Positions 1 to 8,670 of a DNA stretch of 64,000 bases are shown here, in pieces; position 1 is the stretch's first letter; every line of letters begins with the position of its first letter. The stretch is taken from NCBI GenBank assembly GCA_958295495.1, contig OY282352.1, positions 2,542,001-2,606,000 of the forward strand, written 5' to 3'. The DNA comes from an uncultured Latescibacterota bacterium (GTDB lineage: Bacteria > Latescibacterota > UBA2968 > UBA8231). The notes beneath the pieces are model-generated. The model was given only the letters and a program-made list of their open reading frames with translations. It was not told the DNA's origin and searched no databases. Made by a program: the position numbers and the translations under genes.

Positions 1-775
1 GCAGCCCCCTTCCCTCCAGCTTGTCGATGATCCGCCCGATGTCGCGGTCCATGGCTGTCACCGCTGCGAAATAGCCCTTGAGCATCTCGCGGTTGCCCAA
101 GCAGTTCTCGCTCAGCGGGTGCCTCACTGCCCAAGGGTGGAGCGCCTCCTGCGGACAGGAGTCGAAGGCGCAGTTGTCGTAGGAATTGACGAGCTCCTGC
201 GGGTGGCCAGTCCACGGACTGTGCGGCGCGGTGTAGTGTACGCCTAGGTAAAAGGGCGCGTCGCCGCTGGCGTACCGATCGATAAACGCCAGTGCGTCGT
301 CGGTGATCGCCGTGGTCACGTAGCCCGGCTCGGTGATCCGCTCGCCGTCGCGGATCATGGGCGCGTCGTTGTATGGCCCGCCGCCCTGCTGATGCACGTA
401 CCAATGCGAAAAGCCGTGCTGCGCGAGTTGGCTGTGCCCGAGGTGCCACTTGCCGCTCAGGCCGCAGACCCAGCCGTTTGCAGCGAGGATGTCGGTATAA
501 GCCACCTCGCCTGCGAGATAAGCGGCTGCGGCCGCGCCGACGTTGCCGTCGCGGATCCAGTCGTGGACCCCGTGCTGCGAAGGGATCCGCCCGGTCAAAA
601 AGGTCGCACGGCTTGGCGAGCAGACCGGCGTTGCGACGAAGAAATTGTCAAAGCGCATGCCGGTCTGGGCGATGCGGTCAATAGCCGGGGTGCGGATTTC
701 CGCGTTGCCATAACAGCCAGCGGCCCAAGGGCCTTGGTCGTCGCTGAGGATGAAGACGATGTTGGGTTGATTCAC
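1..775 (-). CDS. Sulfatase (formylglycine type), N-terminal part, cut by window edge
   Basis: Read on the minus strand, translation from a GTG at 775 gives the typical sulfatase N-terminus 'QPNIVFILSDDQG', with the metal-binding Asp pair close to the start. About 50 residues on comes the signature CSPSR, whose Cys is matured to formylglycine in this family, followed by 'ATFLTGR'. 'SGKWHLG' and 'HYTAPHSPW', also family motifs, follow. The gene runs off the left edge after about 258 residues; full sulfatases are 450-550. It would hydrolyse sulfate esters, the substrate being unknown. It follows the PIN gene by 14 bases on the same strand. The start is assigned because homology begins right after this GTG; an upstream in-frame alternative start cannot be excluded. 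No signal peptide is visible from this start. Confidence 0.9.
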   Translation of the reverse strand, partial: MNQPNIVFILSDDQGPWAAGCYGNAEIRTPAIDRIAQTGMRFDNFFVATPVCSPSRATFLTGRIPSQHGVHDWIRDGNVGAAAAAYLAGEVAYTDILAANGWVCGLSGKWHLGHSQLAQHGFSHWYVHQQGGGPYNDAPMIRDGERITEPGYVTTAITDDALAFIDRYASGDAPFYLGVHYTAPHSPWTGHPQELVNSYDNCAFDSCPQEALHPWAVRHPLSENCLGNREMLKGYFAAVTAMDRDIGRIIDKLEGRGL

Positions 776-789
776 AATGTATATGGCCT

Positions 790-1302
790 TCAGTGCGAGT
801 CCTGTCGCCAGCGCCCGAGACGCTTGCGGGTCTCCGCCTTGGGCAGCCGGCAGCGCGGGTGAGTGCTGATTGCTTCAAGACCCGCGTATAGCTCATTTGC
901 GCTGGTAGCGGAAACCTCAAACATCTGGTCTAGCAGCCACAAAACACCGTGACAATCGACATGCTCTTCGTTGGCCAATCTACGCAGCTCACCATCACCC
1001 GTGAGTAAGGTCCAAGTGTTTCTTGCCGCAAGGGCGAGAGCGAAGCTATCCGGTAGCGAAATCAACGGTTGCTTGCTCCGATAGCAAAGGGCACAAGCGA
1101 CGCCGGTACTATCTAGTTCCTCGATCCGTAGGCCGAGCCTGAGCAGATTATCGCCTCCGTGGTTTTTTAGTTCTCGTTCGTACAAAAGGTCCGGGACGGC
1201 AAACTGGAACGGGAGGCGGAAGCAGGTCTCCAGCAATGCCCCGCGCTCGAGATCAATCAGGATGGACGTGTCGGAGACCTGCACCTTCATTGGCTTCATC
1301 AT
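790..1302 (-). CDS. PIN-domain protein, putative ribonuclease/toxin
   Basis: 170 residues. The N-terminus carries the PIN signature with a first acidic residue (D11 in 'VSDTSILIDLE'), a central 'LPDSFALALA' and a late 'TGDGELRRLA', the usual spacing for the acidic metal site of PIN nucleases. PIN proteins are commonly toxin RNases. Its first 50 bases overlap the end of the upstream XRE-ImmA gene, so the two are probably translationally coupled. XRE-plus-metalloprotease genes paired with a PIN-like partner are known as toxin-antitoxin-like loci. Here the pair also sits divergent from a CBASS operon. The function as an RNase is inferred from family only. Starts at the second or third Met (1299, 1290) are equally possible. 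Confidence 0.8.
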   Translation of the reverse strand: MMKPMKVQVSDTSILIDLERGALLETCFRLPFQFAVPDLLYERELKNHGGDNLLRLGLRIEELDSTGVACALCYRSKQPLISLPDSFALALAARNTWTLLTGDGELRRLANEEHVDCHGVLWLLDQMFEVSATSANELYAGLEAISTHPRCRLPKAETRKRLGRWRQDSH

Positions 1303-2377
1303 ATTCCAAGTCGGGCGGCTCCTCCATGCGCTGGTTCAACTCGTGGACCGAGGTTTCCAGTAGCTCGGCGGCCTTGGCCTCGGAAATCGCGCCCTCGGCC
1401 AAGGCGCGGAAGCACAGGCGCTCAAAGCGTCGGGGGACCTCGCCCCGCATGGCGTAAGGCTCTTTATAGGGCGGTTTGCGCCAGCCTAAGCGGGAAAACT
1501 CGTTAAATAGCCGCCGGAACAGGGTTGGGCTGAAGATACCGAGGTCCTTGCAGCGATAGGTCAGCGCCTGAACGCTCACGCGGAATAGCTGCTTGAGGGC
1601 AAAAAGTTCACTCCAGCCGATGGACGTGCGGTGCTTGCCGATCGCAGCCCACAGCACCGCGGCGGGCATGAGAAACGCCCCGGCGAAACGGTAGGCAGCC
1701 GTCTCGTCATCTACTTTTGCGCCAACCTCCAAGACCAGATGCCCCAACTCATGCGCCATTGAGAGACGCTGCCGCTCTCCCCAGTGGCCGCTGTTGACGA
1801 CGAGGACGGGCACGGTGCCCTTGTCGGTGCGGCGCACCCGCGCCATAAGGCCGTCGATATTTCCAAGAGCACAAGAGAGGACCTTGATGCCGCGTTCTTC
1901 CAGCAGTTCGACTAGATTGGGAATAGGATCGAGCCCTAAACCCCAGTGAAGGCGAAGACTATGGGCGGCGTGGTCGGCTTCTAAGGGATCGTTGACGACG
2001 GGATAGGGGGCTTCGCGAGGTTTGTCCCAGTTGAGGCTCGGCAAGCCGAGAAACTCCTCAACCATGAGGTAGCGTTCCAGCAAGTGCAGGACTTTAGCTT
2101 CGACCTGCATCTGATCGCGTTTGCTCGTGAGACTTTGCTTGCGAAACTCGACGCCCTCCAGCACCATTTCTTGGTCTCCGACCAAGTAGGACACGGGAAC
2201 TGAGAGGGAGTCGGCCAGCGCAATGAGGACGCCCGAGCTTGGCACGGATTCGTTGCGCTCGTACTTGCCGATCGCCTGCGCCGTTACGCGATTTCCAATG
2301 CGTTCCTCCAAGCCGCGAAGGGACAGGCCGGCGGCAGAGCGAGCGAGCTTGAGTCTCTGTCCTAGCATGGACGGCAT
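1253..2377 (-). CDS. XRE-family HTH fused to ImmA/IrrE (COG2856) metallopeptidase
   Basis: 374 residues. Residues about 5-65 form an XRE helix-turn-helix ('LKLARSAAGLSLRGLEERIG', then 'QAIGKYERN'). A helical linker leads to a COG2856/DUF955 zinc protease with the HEXXH site H209-E-x-x-H213 ('MAHELGHLV') and a downstream Glu in 'DDETAAYRFAGAFLMP' as likely third ligand. Such proteins act as repressors that are cleaved, or that cleave a repressor, on a stress signal. In some CBASS loci a separate HTH (CapH) and a separate COG2856 protease (CapP) control the operon; here both domains are in one chain, encoded divergently from the CBASS genes 293 bases away. The PIN gene overlaps its 3' end. Regulation of CBASS by this protein is inference from layout. 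Confidence 0.88.
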   Translation of the reverse strand: MPSMLGQRLKLARSAAGLSLRGLEERIGNRVTAQAIGKYERNESVPSSGVLIALADSLSVPVSYLVGDQEMVLEGVEFRKQSLTSKRDQMQVEAKVLHLLERYLMVEEFLGLPSLNWDKPREAPYPVVNDPLEADHAAHSLRLHWGLGLDPIPNLVELLEERGIKVLSCALGNIDGLMARVRRTDKGTVPVLVVNSGHWGERQRLSMAHELGHLVLEVGAKVDDETAAYRFAGAFLMPAAVLWAAIGKHRTSIGWSELFALKQLFRVSVQALTYRCKDLGIFSPTLFRRLFNEFSRLGWRKPPYKEPYAMRGEVPRRFERLCFRALAEGAISEAKAAELLETSVHELNQRMEEPPDLEYDEANEGAGLRHVHPD

Positions 2378-2392
2378 TCTCCACTTGACGAG

Positions 2393-2426
2393 TTTACAAA
2401 TAGAAGATATATTTTTTTATTGTAAA
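2393..2426. promoter_or_regulatory. Inverted repeat TTTACAA/TTGTAAA upstream of xre-immA, candidate operator
   Basis: A 7-base inverted repeat (TTTACAA at 2393-2399, TTGTAAA at 2420-2426) flanks a very AT-rich core only 16 bases upstream of the xre-immA start codon. A third copy of TTTACAA lies at 2577-2583, 94 bases before the CD-NTase start. This is the only compact symmetric signal seen in the 293-base divergent region. It may be an operator of the XRE protein; TTTACA also resembles a -35 box, so part of the signal may be promoter. Confidence 0.4.
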
Positions 2427-2670
2427 TAGGAGGGGGTTGAATTTTGTCATGCGACGCTACTGAATATGACGATTACCATCACAGCAGCACTCTCTAAACA
2501 GGGAGGAAGGGAGGAAATCATGGAATAGAATTTCTGTATGAGCTCTGGCGGCTCCTAGTAGCTGCCTTTGTTGCAATTTACAAAAATATCTATCGTCCCA
2601 CAATATATAAATTACGATCGTCGGAGAGGGCGATGCCTTCTGCTCCGGCGGCACAAGCAAGGAGTCTTAA

Positions 2671-3927
2671 ATGAATCCTAGGACTATTCCACCGCAACTG
2701 ACCGAACCGACAGATATACTACTGGCTGACGTGGCGATTCGCGTCCAACTCAGCCGGACGGACTACGATAAGGCCGTTGCCAGATATCAGACGATCAACA
2801 ATTGGATTGAGCGCCACGGCAGCCCGCTCAAGGATCGTGTCCAACTGTTCTATCCGCAAGGATCATTGGCCATTGGTGCGACCATCGCGTCAAAACTCAA
2901 GACGGACGAGTTTGACCTCGACTTGGTAGCGCAACTCAGTTTGCCAGAGTACGTATCGCCCCACGAGCCTTTGGATCTGATGTTCAAGGCGATCAGGGGG
3001 AAGCCGGGGTCTCGGTACTATCGGATTACAAAGCGGAGGACTCGCTGTGTCACTGTCGATTACGAAGACAAAATGCACATCGACGTCACGCCCGTCATTC
3101 GGCGGGGGGACACTCCAGAACGCGAGAGTTGGCTCTTTCATGACCGGCCAGAAGCACCCCAAGAGCCGAGCTACAGCCTTATTGCCAATCCCTACGGCTT
3201 CGCCGAGTGGTTTAAGGCCAATACGCCGCCCGATCAAGATTTTGCAGATATCTTTGAGAAACGTGCGGCCAAATACGAGCAACTGATGTTGATGGAGGCA
3301 GCGGAGAGTGAACCCGTTCCTCCGCAGGAACCGCCATTCCGAAAGTCGAAGGCGGTGGTCGTGCTCCAGCTTCTGAAGCGTTGGCGCAACGTGCAATACG
3401 ATAAAAGGTCTGGGCGACGACCACCGTCGATCCTGATTGCGAAGTTGGTGGCCGATGCCGCCAATCATACGGACCGGCTGTCGGAGGAATTGCTGCTTCA
3501 GGCACGGCATATACTGCACGAGTTTCAGTGCTTCCACAACGCGGGGTGCTGCATTCATGTCACTAATCCTGTTTGCGAACAGGATGTGCTGACTGATCGC
3601 TGGCCGAAATCGCTGCAAAACCAAGCACTCTTTATCAGCGACCTTAAAAACCTTGTTACGAAGGTCGAGATGTTGGTCTCTGGATGCGATCTTGGCGAGA
3701 TGCAGAAAATCATGGTGGAGTTGTTTGGCGAAGCACCGACAGCCGAGGTCTTTCGGACCTTCAGCAAGCGTTTGGGCAAAGAGATTCGCGATGGGCGAAG
3801 CCAGCATCGACCAGATATTGGCAGCAGGATCGTTCCGACAACAGCGGCGACAGGCGCGACCATCCCATCGGGGGCACTGGCAACGCCAAAACACACTTTC
3901 TTCGGCGGCGAGCGACACGGACAGTGA
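2671..3927 (+). CDS. CBASS CD-NTase (cGAS/DncV-like nucleotidyltransferase)
   Basis: 418 residues. The nucleotidyltransferase core is clear: G64-S65 in 'YPQGSLAIGATI', the metal-binding pair D82/D84 in 'EFDLDLVAQL', and a third acidic residue D138 in 'MHIDVTPVI'. This is the SMODS/CD-NTase arrangement, which makes cyclic di- or trinucleotide second messengers on phage infection. The next two genes are an E2-like protein and a CapV phospholipase, which makes the type II (short) CBASS assignment firm. The product nucleotide cannot be read from sequence. The C-terminus ends 'FFGGERHGQ', with Gly penultimate rather than last, relevant because type II E2 proteins conjugate the CD-NTase C-terminus. 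The stop overlaps the GTG of the E2 gene (GTGA), indicating coupling. An AT-rich upstream region probably contains its promoter. Confidence 0.93.
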   Translation: MNPRTIPPQLTEPTDILLADVAIRVQLSRTDYDKAVARYQTINNWIERHGSPLKDRVQLFYPQGSLAIGATIASKLKTDEFDLDLVAQLSLPEYVSPHEPLDLMFKAIRGKPGSRYYRITKRRTRCVTVDYEDKMHIDVTPVIRRGDTPERESWLFHDRPEAPQEPSYSLIANPYGFAEWFKANTPPDQDFADIFEKRAAKYEQLMLMEAAESEPVPPQEPPFRKSKAVVVLQLLKRWRNVQYDKRSGRRPPSILIAKLVADAANHTDRLSEELLLQARHILHEFQCFHNAGCCIHVTNPVCEQDVLTDRWPKSLQNQALFISDLKNLVTKVEMLVSGCDLGEMQKIMVELFGEAPTAEVFRTFSKRLGKEIRDGRSQHRPDIGSRIVPTTAATGATIPSGALATPKHTFFGGERHGQ

Positions 3928-4370
3928 ATCTGACGATTAGTAAGCAGGTCGAACTCATGCGGCAAAGGTGGCCAGATTTCCGGGTGAAAAACCAGATGGG
4001 TCGCTTGGTGCGCTGGGAGGGACGGCTTCGACCCCTGAGCCAGATGTACACGGTTCAGATCGCTTTCTACCGAGAACGCAAAAAAGGCAGTGCCGAACGT
4101 CCACAGTTTCCTTACGTAACAGTGATTGACCCGCCTTTGCGCCGACGAACTGAAAAGCCGGAAGAGCCCATCCCACATCACTACCCAAACCGGGATTGTC
4201 CTGAACGGCCCTTTCTGTGTCTCTATGACCCGGCCGCTCAGGAATGGCATCCCCGGAAATCAATCGCCCATACCATCATCCCTTGGACGATTGATTGGCT
4301 GACTTGCTATGAAGGCTGGCTTGCAACAGGTGAATGGATGGGCGGCGGCCGTCATCCAACAAGTGAATAG
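3924..4370 (+). CDS. CBASS stand-alone E2-like ubiquitin-conjugating-fold protein
   Basis: 148 residues from a GTG that overlaps the CD-NTase stop by four bases; an upstream in-frame ATG exists inside the CD-NTase gene but is a shadow. The C-terminal half carries the prokaryotic E2 signature: 'IPHHYPNR', then 'PFLCLYDP' with C99 as the likely thioester cysteine, then 'EWHP', 'TIIPWTIDWLTCYEGWLATG' and 'EWMGGGRHP'. This family is the E2-only component of type II short CBASS, which lacks the E1 and JAB partners of the long form and modifies the CD-NTase to set its activity. No E1-like or JAB gene is next to it. The cysteine and context make the call strong; the target is inferred from the family. 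Confidence 0.85.
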   Translation: MNLTISKQVELMRQRWPDFRVKNQMGRLVRWEGRLRPLSQMYTVQIAFYRERKKGSAERPQFPYVTVIDPPLRRRTEKPEEPIPHHYPNRDCPERPFLCLYDPAAQEWHPRKSIAHTIIPWTIDWLTCYEGWLATGEWMGGGRHPTSE

Positions 4371-4377
4371 ATCCGCA

Positions 4378-5445
4378 GTGTTTGATAGGAATGAGGGAGT
4401 ACCCCCAAAACGATCATCAGGTGCGCTCAAGCATCGCCGCGTTCAACTCCCTTGGCCAGAAGATCGGGAATTTCGCATTCTTGCAATTGATGGGGGTGGC
4501 ATTCGTGGAATCTTCCCGGCCACATTCTTGGCGGGACTGGAGGAACGCTATCTCGGCGGGGTTTCTGTAGCCCAATACTTTGACCTCATCGCGGGAACCT
4601 CAACCGGGGGTATCATTGCCCTTGGGCTCGCTTCGGGACTTACAGCCGCCGAACTGCGCGACCTCTACATTGAGCGTGGGTGTGACATATTTCCCCCCAT
4701 TCGCAGCGATGTCATTGGGTCGGCAAAACGCTGCTTTTGGGGCGTCTGCCAGTATTTCAAGTTTCGCTATGACCGGAAGGCACTCATGTGCATTCTGCAC
4801 GAGACCTTTGGCAACCGAAAATTTGGTGAGGCTCAGACGCGGCTGTGCATCCCTTCCTTCGATGGCCTGTACGGAGAGGTGTACATCTTCAAGACCCCGC
4901 ATCATCCCGATTTTCGCAGGGACGCCAAGGAGCAAATGACAAAGGTAGCGGCGGCTACATCAGCCGCGCCGACGTTTTTTCGACCGCTTGAAGATAGCGG
5001 CTACACCTTCATTGATGGGGGAGTCTGGGCAAACAATCCTATCATGGTCGCTTTAGTTGATGCCTTGTCCTGCTTCTCTGTCCCACGTGAGCGCATTCGC
5101 ATTCTGAGCCTCGGCTGTGGGGATGACCAGTATGCCGTTGGTAAAACGAAGACGCTTCTAGGTGGTATGTTGGCATGGAAGGACATTATATATGGTGCGA
5201 TGCGGCTTCAGTCGCTCAACGCGCTTGGTCAGGCCGGACTGCTGATTGGCGCGGACAGGATTATCAGAGTCAACGCGCCTACGTGTGAAAAGAAAATCCG
5301 ACTGGACGACTGGAGCCGTGCTGTGGCAGAGCTACCTAATGCCGCAAAAGCAGCCCTCGACGAGTTCGGCGAAAACGCGGCGGCCGTATTTCTAATGGAA
5401 TCCTCTGCCCCTTACCGGCCAATTGTCGCCGAGTCCTCTTTATAG
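4378..5445 (+). CDS. capV: CapV-type patatin-like phospholipase, CBASS effector
   Basis: About 355 residues from the GTG at 4378; a GTG at 4363 and an ATG at 4309 are in frame, the latter overlapping the E2 gene by 62 bases. The oxyanion motif 'AIDGGGIRGIFPA' is followed by the nucleophile elbow 'AGTSTGG' (Ser about residue 75) and, near residue 212, the 'FIDGGVWANNP' Asp of the Ser-Asp dyad. Patatin effectors in CBASS are switched on by the cyclic nucleotide and degrade the inner membrane, killing the infected cell. Third gene of the operon. The stop is followed by about 100 bases to the convergent restriction-modification gene. No Shine-Dalgarno sequence decides between the starts. Confidence 0.9.
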   Translation: MFDRNEGVPPKRSSGALKHRRVQLPWPEDREFRILAIDGGGIRGIFPATFLAGLEERYLGGVSVAQYFDLIAGTSTGGIIALGLASGLTAAELRDLYIERGCDIFPPIRSDVIGSAKRCFWGVCQYFKFRYDRKALMCILHETFGNRKFGEAQTRLCIPSFDGLYGEVYIFKTPHHPDFRRDAKEQMTKVAAATSAAPTFFRPLEDSGYTFIDGGVWANNPIMVALVDALSCFSVPRERIRILSLGCGDDQYAVGKTKTLLGGMLAWKDIIYGAMRLQSLNALGQAGLLIGADRIIRVNAPTCEKKIRLDDWSRAVAELPNAAKAALDEFGENAAAVFLMESSAPYRPIVAESSL

Positions 5446-5549
5446 GGATGGCATCGGCGATGCCGGGCATTCCAAAGTCAAAATCAGGATAAGGGCTAGG
5501 TGACTTTAGGGAATTATATACAATAATTACCATTCCCATGAATTACGGA

Positions 5550-8500
5550 TTACGCCAATAGCCGTTTTACCAACGTCTCTACTTGCTTGCCTTCGTTCGA
5601 TTGGGCGAGCCACCCGCGCAATTCGCGACGAGCCACGGTCTTGCTGACCGTATCGCCGCGTTGCTTGTATAGGTTTTGCAATTGCTGGGCGGCCCCGCTG
5701 GCGGTCGCTTGACCGGCCATCGCTATCTTCTGATGCAAACAGTTCGCTGCATCGTATTCCGGTATCGACAATTTCCACAGGTGCTTTTGTAAATCACGCG
5801 CTCCAAACTGACCCTTGGACATCAACGGTTGTGTCGCTTCATACAGGGTGCGGCTGTTGATGATGGCAAGTAAGTAATGAGCCTCCTGCACATCCTTACA
5901 ATTTATCCAGAATAGCTTGTAGTCAATAATGGCGTTCCTGTCAGCAATAATCGCAGCCGTAGGTTGCCCTGCTGAAGTGTACACCACGCGAATAGGAGTT
6001 TCCTTGTCTTTCTTTTGACATTCAAGTTGCGCCGAGAGTTTGCCATGATAGTCCAACCAATGCAGCAAGTTCTTGGGATTATTTGCCCCCTTATTCTGTT
6101 CCCATAGCATACTGACCTGCTGCCACCGTCCCCGCATCCGCTGTTCTAACCCACCGAGATGAATGCCTCCCGTTCCACCAGCATCTACGGGCAGCTCATC
6201 GTCGTTTCGTTTTAAGGGCAAAAGAGCTTTTAGCGGCGTCAACGTCGCGTAGGGAACAACCGTCTCCCCTAGGTGAACGTCAAATAAGTGCGCTTTCTCT
6301 ATGGTCTGCCCGGTGATGGTGGTCAGCTCGAGAGTCTTCCACGGTTTTTTGTCATTGCTGCCGCGGCGTGGCTCCACCTTAACGGTTTGCGCGGCTCGAA
6401 CAAGGGTGGTGCTCTCGACCTCATGTACAAAGAAGAGACAGCGCGGCACGATGGAAGCTCCCTGCCGAAAGCGGTCCGCGTACGGCGATGTTCCGCTGAC
6501 CGACGTGTCGGTAATAGCCATCCGCTCCCGCCGCACGTCCTCCGCCCCGGCCGCCCCTTGCCATTGCTCGACCTCGTCGGTCAAGGGCGTCGCTGGGACA
6601 TTTTCACCCATCCGCTCGGCAAACGCGACACAAGATGCAACCGGAAAGAACGTGTTGGGTTTGAGTTTTTCCAGATCCCACGCCGTTTTGTAGCCGAAGT
6701 TCACCGCCAAACCGCCCCATAGTCCAGTGCGCCACTTGGCGTATTGCCCGGTTTGCAATGCGCTGTGCGGCAATACCATGGCGATGATGCCGCCATCTCT
6801 CAGGTAGAGCGCGACGCTACGGGCAAAGAAAAGCCCGGCGACATCTTGATGCGTTGCATAGCGACCCCCCTGCCAGATGTGATATAGCTTCTTGCTCTGC
6901 TGTACTAGCTTGTCGCGCAACACGCTAGCGGTATTGCGATAGTTCAGCCACGGCGGATTGCCGACAATCACATCGACCTTGCGGCGGCTCAACGCCACCG
7001 GACGGACCAAGTTGCGCGTGTAATATGCCCAAATGTGGTTGCGCCCTTCGGCGTGTAAATCCTGCATGATCCCGATCGTCGTCGCCAGCGTCTGCCGCTG
7101 GGTCGGGTCCGCAATCCCGTGATCGTCCAGCGCCACTAGCGGATCATGGCCGCGCTCAATCGCATCGGCAATGTCGCTCATCAGCAAATCAAACGTGTCG
7201 GCTTGTTCCACCAAACCGATCGGAAAAATCAGCCTTTTGTCGAACTCGTCGCCCTCCACCTCAATGCCTATATCGCCGCTGATAAACAAGTCGCCGGTTT
7301 GGTAGTGCAACTGCAAGGCGTCCCCCAAATACACGGGTATCGCCACGTTTCCCTCATACCCGGCCTCGGCGGCAGCATCAATGAGGGGCCGTGCGGCCAT
7401 GATCCAAGCCGTGCGGGCCAGCCGTACCGCCACCGGATGCACGTCAATGCCAATCACCGCCTCGCGCAACCGCTTCACCGCCTCTTTGGGATCCATCTGC
7501 GCGGCCGCGGTTGCTTCGACAAAGTGGCGCACCGCAACGGCGATAAAAGTGCCGGAGCCACAAGACGGGTCGAGAACTCGCTGGCCGAGCGGGTCTGTCA
7601 CCACCTCCTGCACCATCGCCTGCGCTAGCCATTCCGGGGTATAATACTCGCCCAAGCGTCGCCGTTCATCCGGCGGAATGACCGCTTCGTACAAGGTTGA
7701 GGCGATGTCCGCCGGTGCTTCCTTCCAGTTAAAGCGGGCCACGCGCCGAGCCATCGTCTCAATGAGGGGCTGCCCACCCACTTCGGCCGGCCACGCAAAG
7801 AAATCTGACTCAATAATGTCTTGCAGGCCGGTGTCGTCGCGGAATTGCCGCCCGTAGAGCAGATCCGTCGGATCATTAGCGGCCTGTTCCCGAATATCCA
7901 TGCCAAAGTATGCCTGCACCACCATGCCGACGACCATGCTCAGGTACGTGTGCCGGACAAACAGATCGTCTAGCTGTTTGGGCGTCTGGGCGATCTCGCC
8001 CAAAGCCGCTTGCAACAAGTTTTCCCATAGGCGGCACTTGACGCGGACGGTTTCGCGGTCCTTAGTCTCTTGGTACAGCGCGTTCAGGACAGCAATATCC
8101 CGCTGATAGGACGGACTATTGGGGCCAAAATGCCGCTCGACATCGGTGCGTTGGGCCGGAATGTCATTCAGCGCGACTAGGGCCTCGTCGCGCAGCCACT
8201 CGTACAAAGGCAGCCAGCCAGCCGCCGATTCCAGTGTAAAAGCATGGGGCCTCGTCGTCTTGACCTCGCCGGCATTCGGCCAGCGCAGGAGCCAGTACCG
8301 TCCGTCCGTGAGAATACCCATCCGCGCCCCCTGCCCGTGCGTCATGGATTCCGCCAAGTATTCATCCAACTGCCGCACATAGTTTTCATTGGGATTAAAG
8401 CCGTCGGTAGTGCCGATGCGCTTCTTGACCTCGATAAAGGTGTCTAATGCCGTCAAATCCACAGCACGCACCGAGTGGTCTGACGGCGGCACTTCCTCGG

Positions 8501-8651
8501 CGACTTCATTTGCGTCAACCAATCTCGTGGAGAGCAAAAAGTCGCGCACCGCACTAGTGATATTGGCCTCGGATTCATTGTTGTCGTGCCGTTGCAGAAT
8601 TGCCGCGGCCGCAGTCTGGTACCTTGGATCGTTGTAATCTATTTGAGGCAT
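5550..8651 (-). CDS. Type IIG-like restriction-modification protein (N6-adenine methylase with N-terminal nuclease)
   Basis: 1033 residues. The N-terminal part has a PD-ExK-like 'LTALDTFIEVKKR' near residue 70 and 'LTDGRYWLLRW'. The SAM-binding motif 'VLDPSCGSGTFI' is near residue 360 and the adenine-methylase motif IV 'VIVGNPPWLNY' near residue 563. The C-terminal 400 residues would hold the target-recognition domain ('RNAIIDYKLFWINCKD', 'INSRTLYEATQ'). Nuclease, methylase and specificity in one chain is the type IIG (Eco57I-like) plan. No separate restriction or specificity gene lies nearby, so BREX PglX or a type I HsdM is less likely. It converges on the CBASS operon and forms a defence island with it. 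Target site unknown. Confidence 0.85.
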   Translation of the reverse strand: MPQIDYNDPRYQTAAAAILQRHDNNESEANITSAVRDFLLSTRLVDANEVAEEVPPSDHSVRAVDLTALDTFIEVKKRIGTTDGFNPNENYVRQLDEYLAESMTHGQGARMGILTDGRYWLLRWPNAGEVKTTRPHAFTLESAAGWLPLYEWLRDEALVALNDIPAQRTDVERHFGPNSPSYQRDIAVLNALYQETKDRETVRVKCRLWENLLQAALGEIAQTPKQLDDLFVRHTYLSMVVGMVVQAYFGMDIREQAANDPTDLLYGRQFRDDTGLQDIIESDFFAWPAEVGGQPLIETMARRVARFNWKEAPADIASTLYEAVIPPDERRRLGEYYTPEWLAQAMVQEVVTDPLGQRVLDPSCGSGTFIAVAVRHFVEATAAAQMDPKEAVKRLREAVIGIDVHPVAVRLARTAWIMAARPLIDAAAEAGYEGNVAIPVYLGDALQLHYQTGDLFISGDIGIEVEGDEFDKRLIFPIGLVEQADTFDLLMSDIADAIERGHDPLVALDDHGIADPTQRQTLATTIGIMQDLHAEGRNHIWAYYTRNLVRPVALSRRKVDVIVGNPPWLNYRNTASVLRDKLVQQSKKLYHIWQGGRYATHQDVAGLFFARSVALYLRDGGIIAMVLPHSALQTGQYAKWRTGLWGGLAVNFGYKTAWDLEKLKPNTFFPVASCVAFAERMGENVPATPLTDEVEQWQGAAGAEDVRRERMAITDTSVSGTSPYADRFRQGASIVPRCLFFVHEVESTTLVRAAQTVKVEPRRGSNDKKPWKTLELTTITGQTIEKAHLFDVHLGETVVPYATLTPLKALLPLKRNDDELPVDAGGTGGIHLGGLEQRMRGRWQQVSMLWEQNKGANNPKNLLHWLDYHGKLSAQLECQKKDKETPIRVVYTSAGQPTAAIIADRNAIIDYKLFWINCKDVQEAHYLLAIINSRTLYEATQPLMSKGQFGARDLQKHLWKLSIPEYDAANCLHQKIAMAGQATASGAAQQLQNLYKQRGDTVSKTVARRELRGWLAQSNEGKQVETLVKRLLA

Positions 8652-8670
8652 AGTATATAATTCCCTGAAT

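Noticed and set aside
2457..2660. A 67-codon minus-strand ORF between xre-immA and the CD-NTase gene
   Set aside because: No ribosome site, no recognisable domain, and it covers the promoter region of the CBASS operon.
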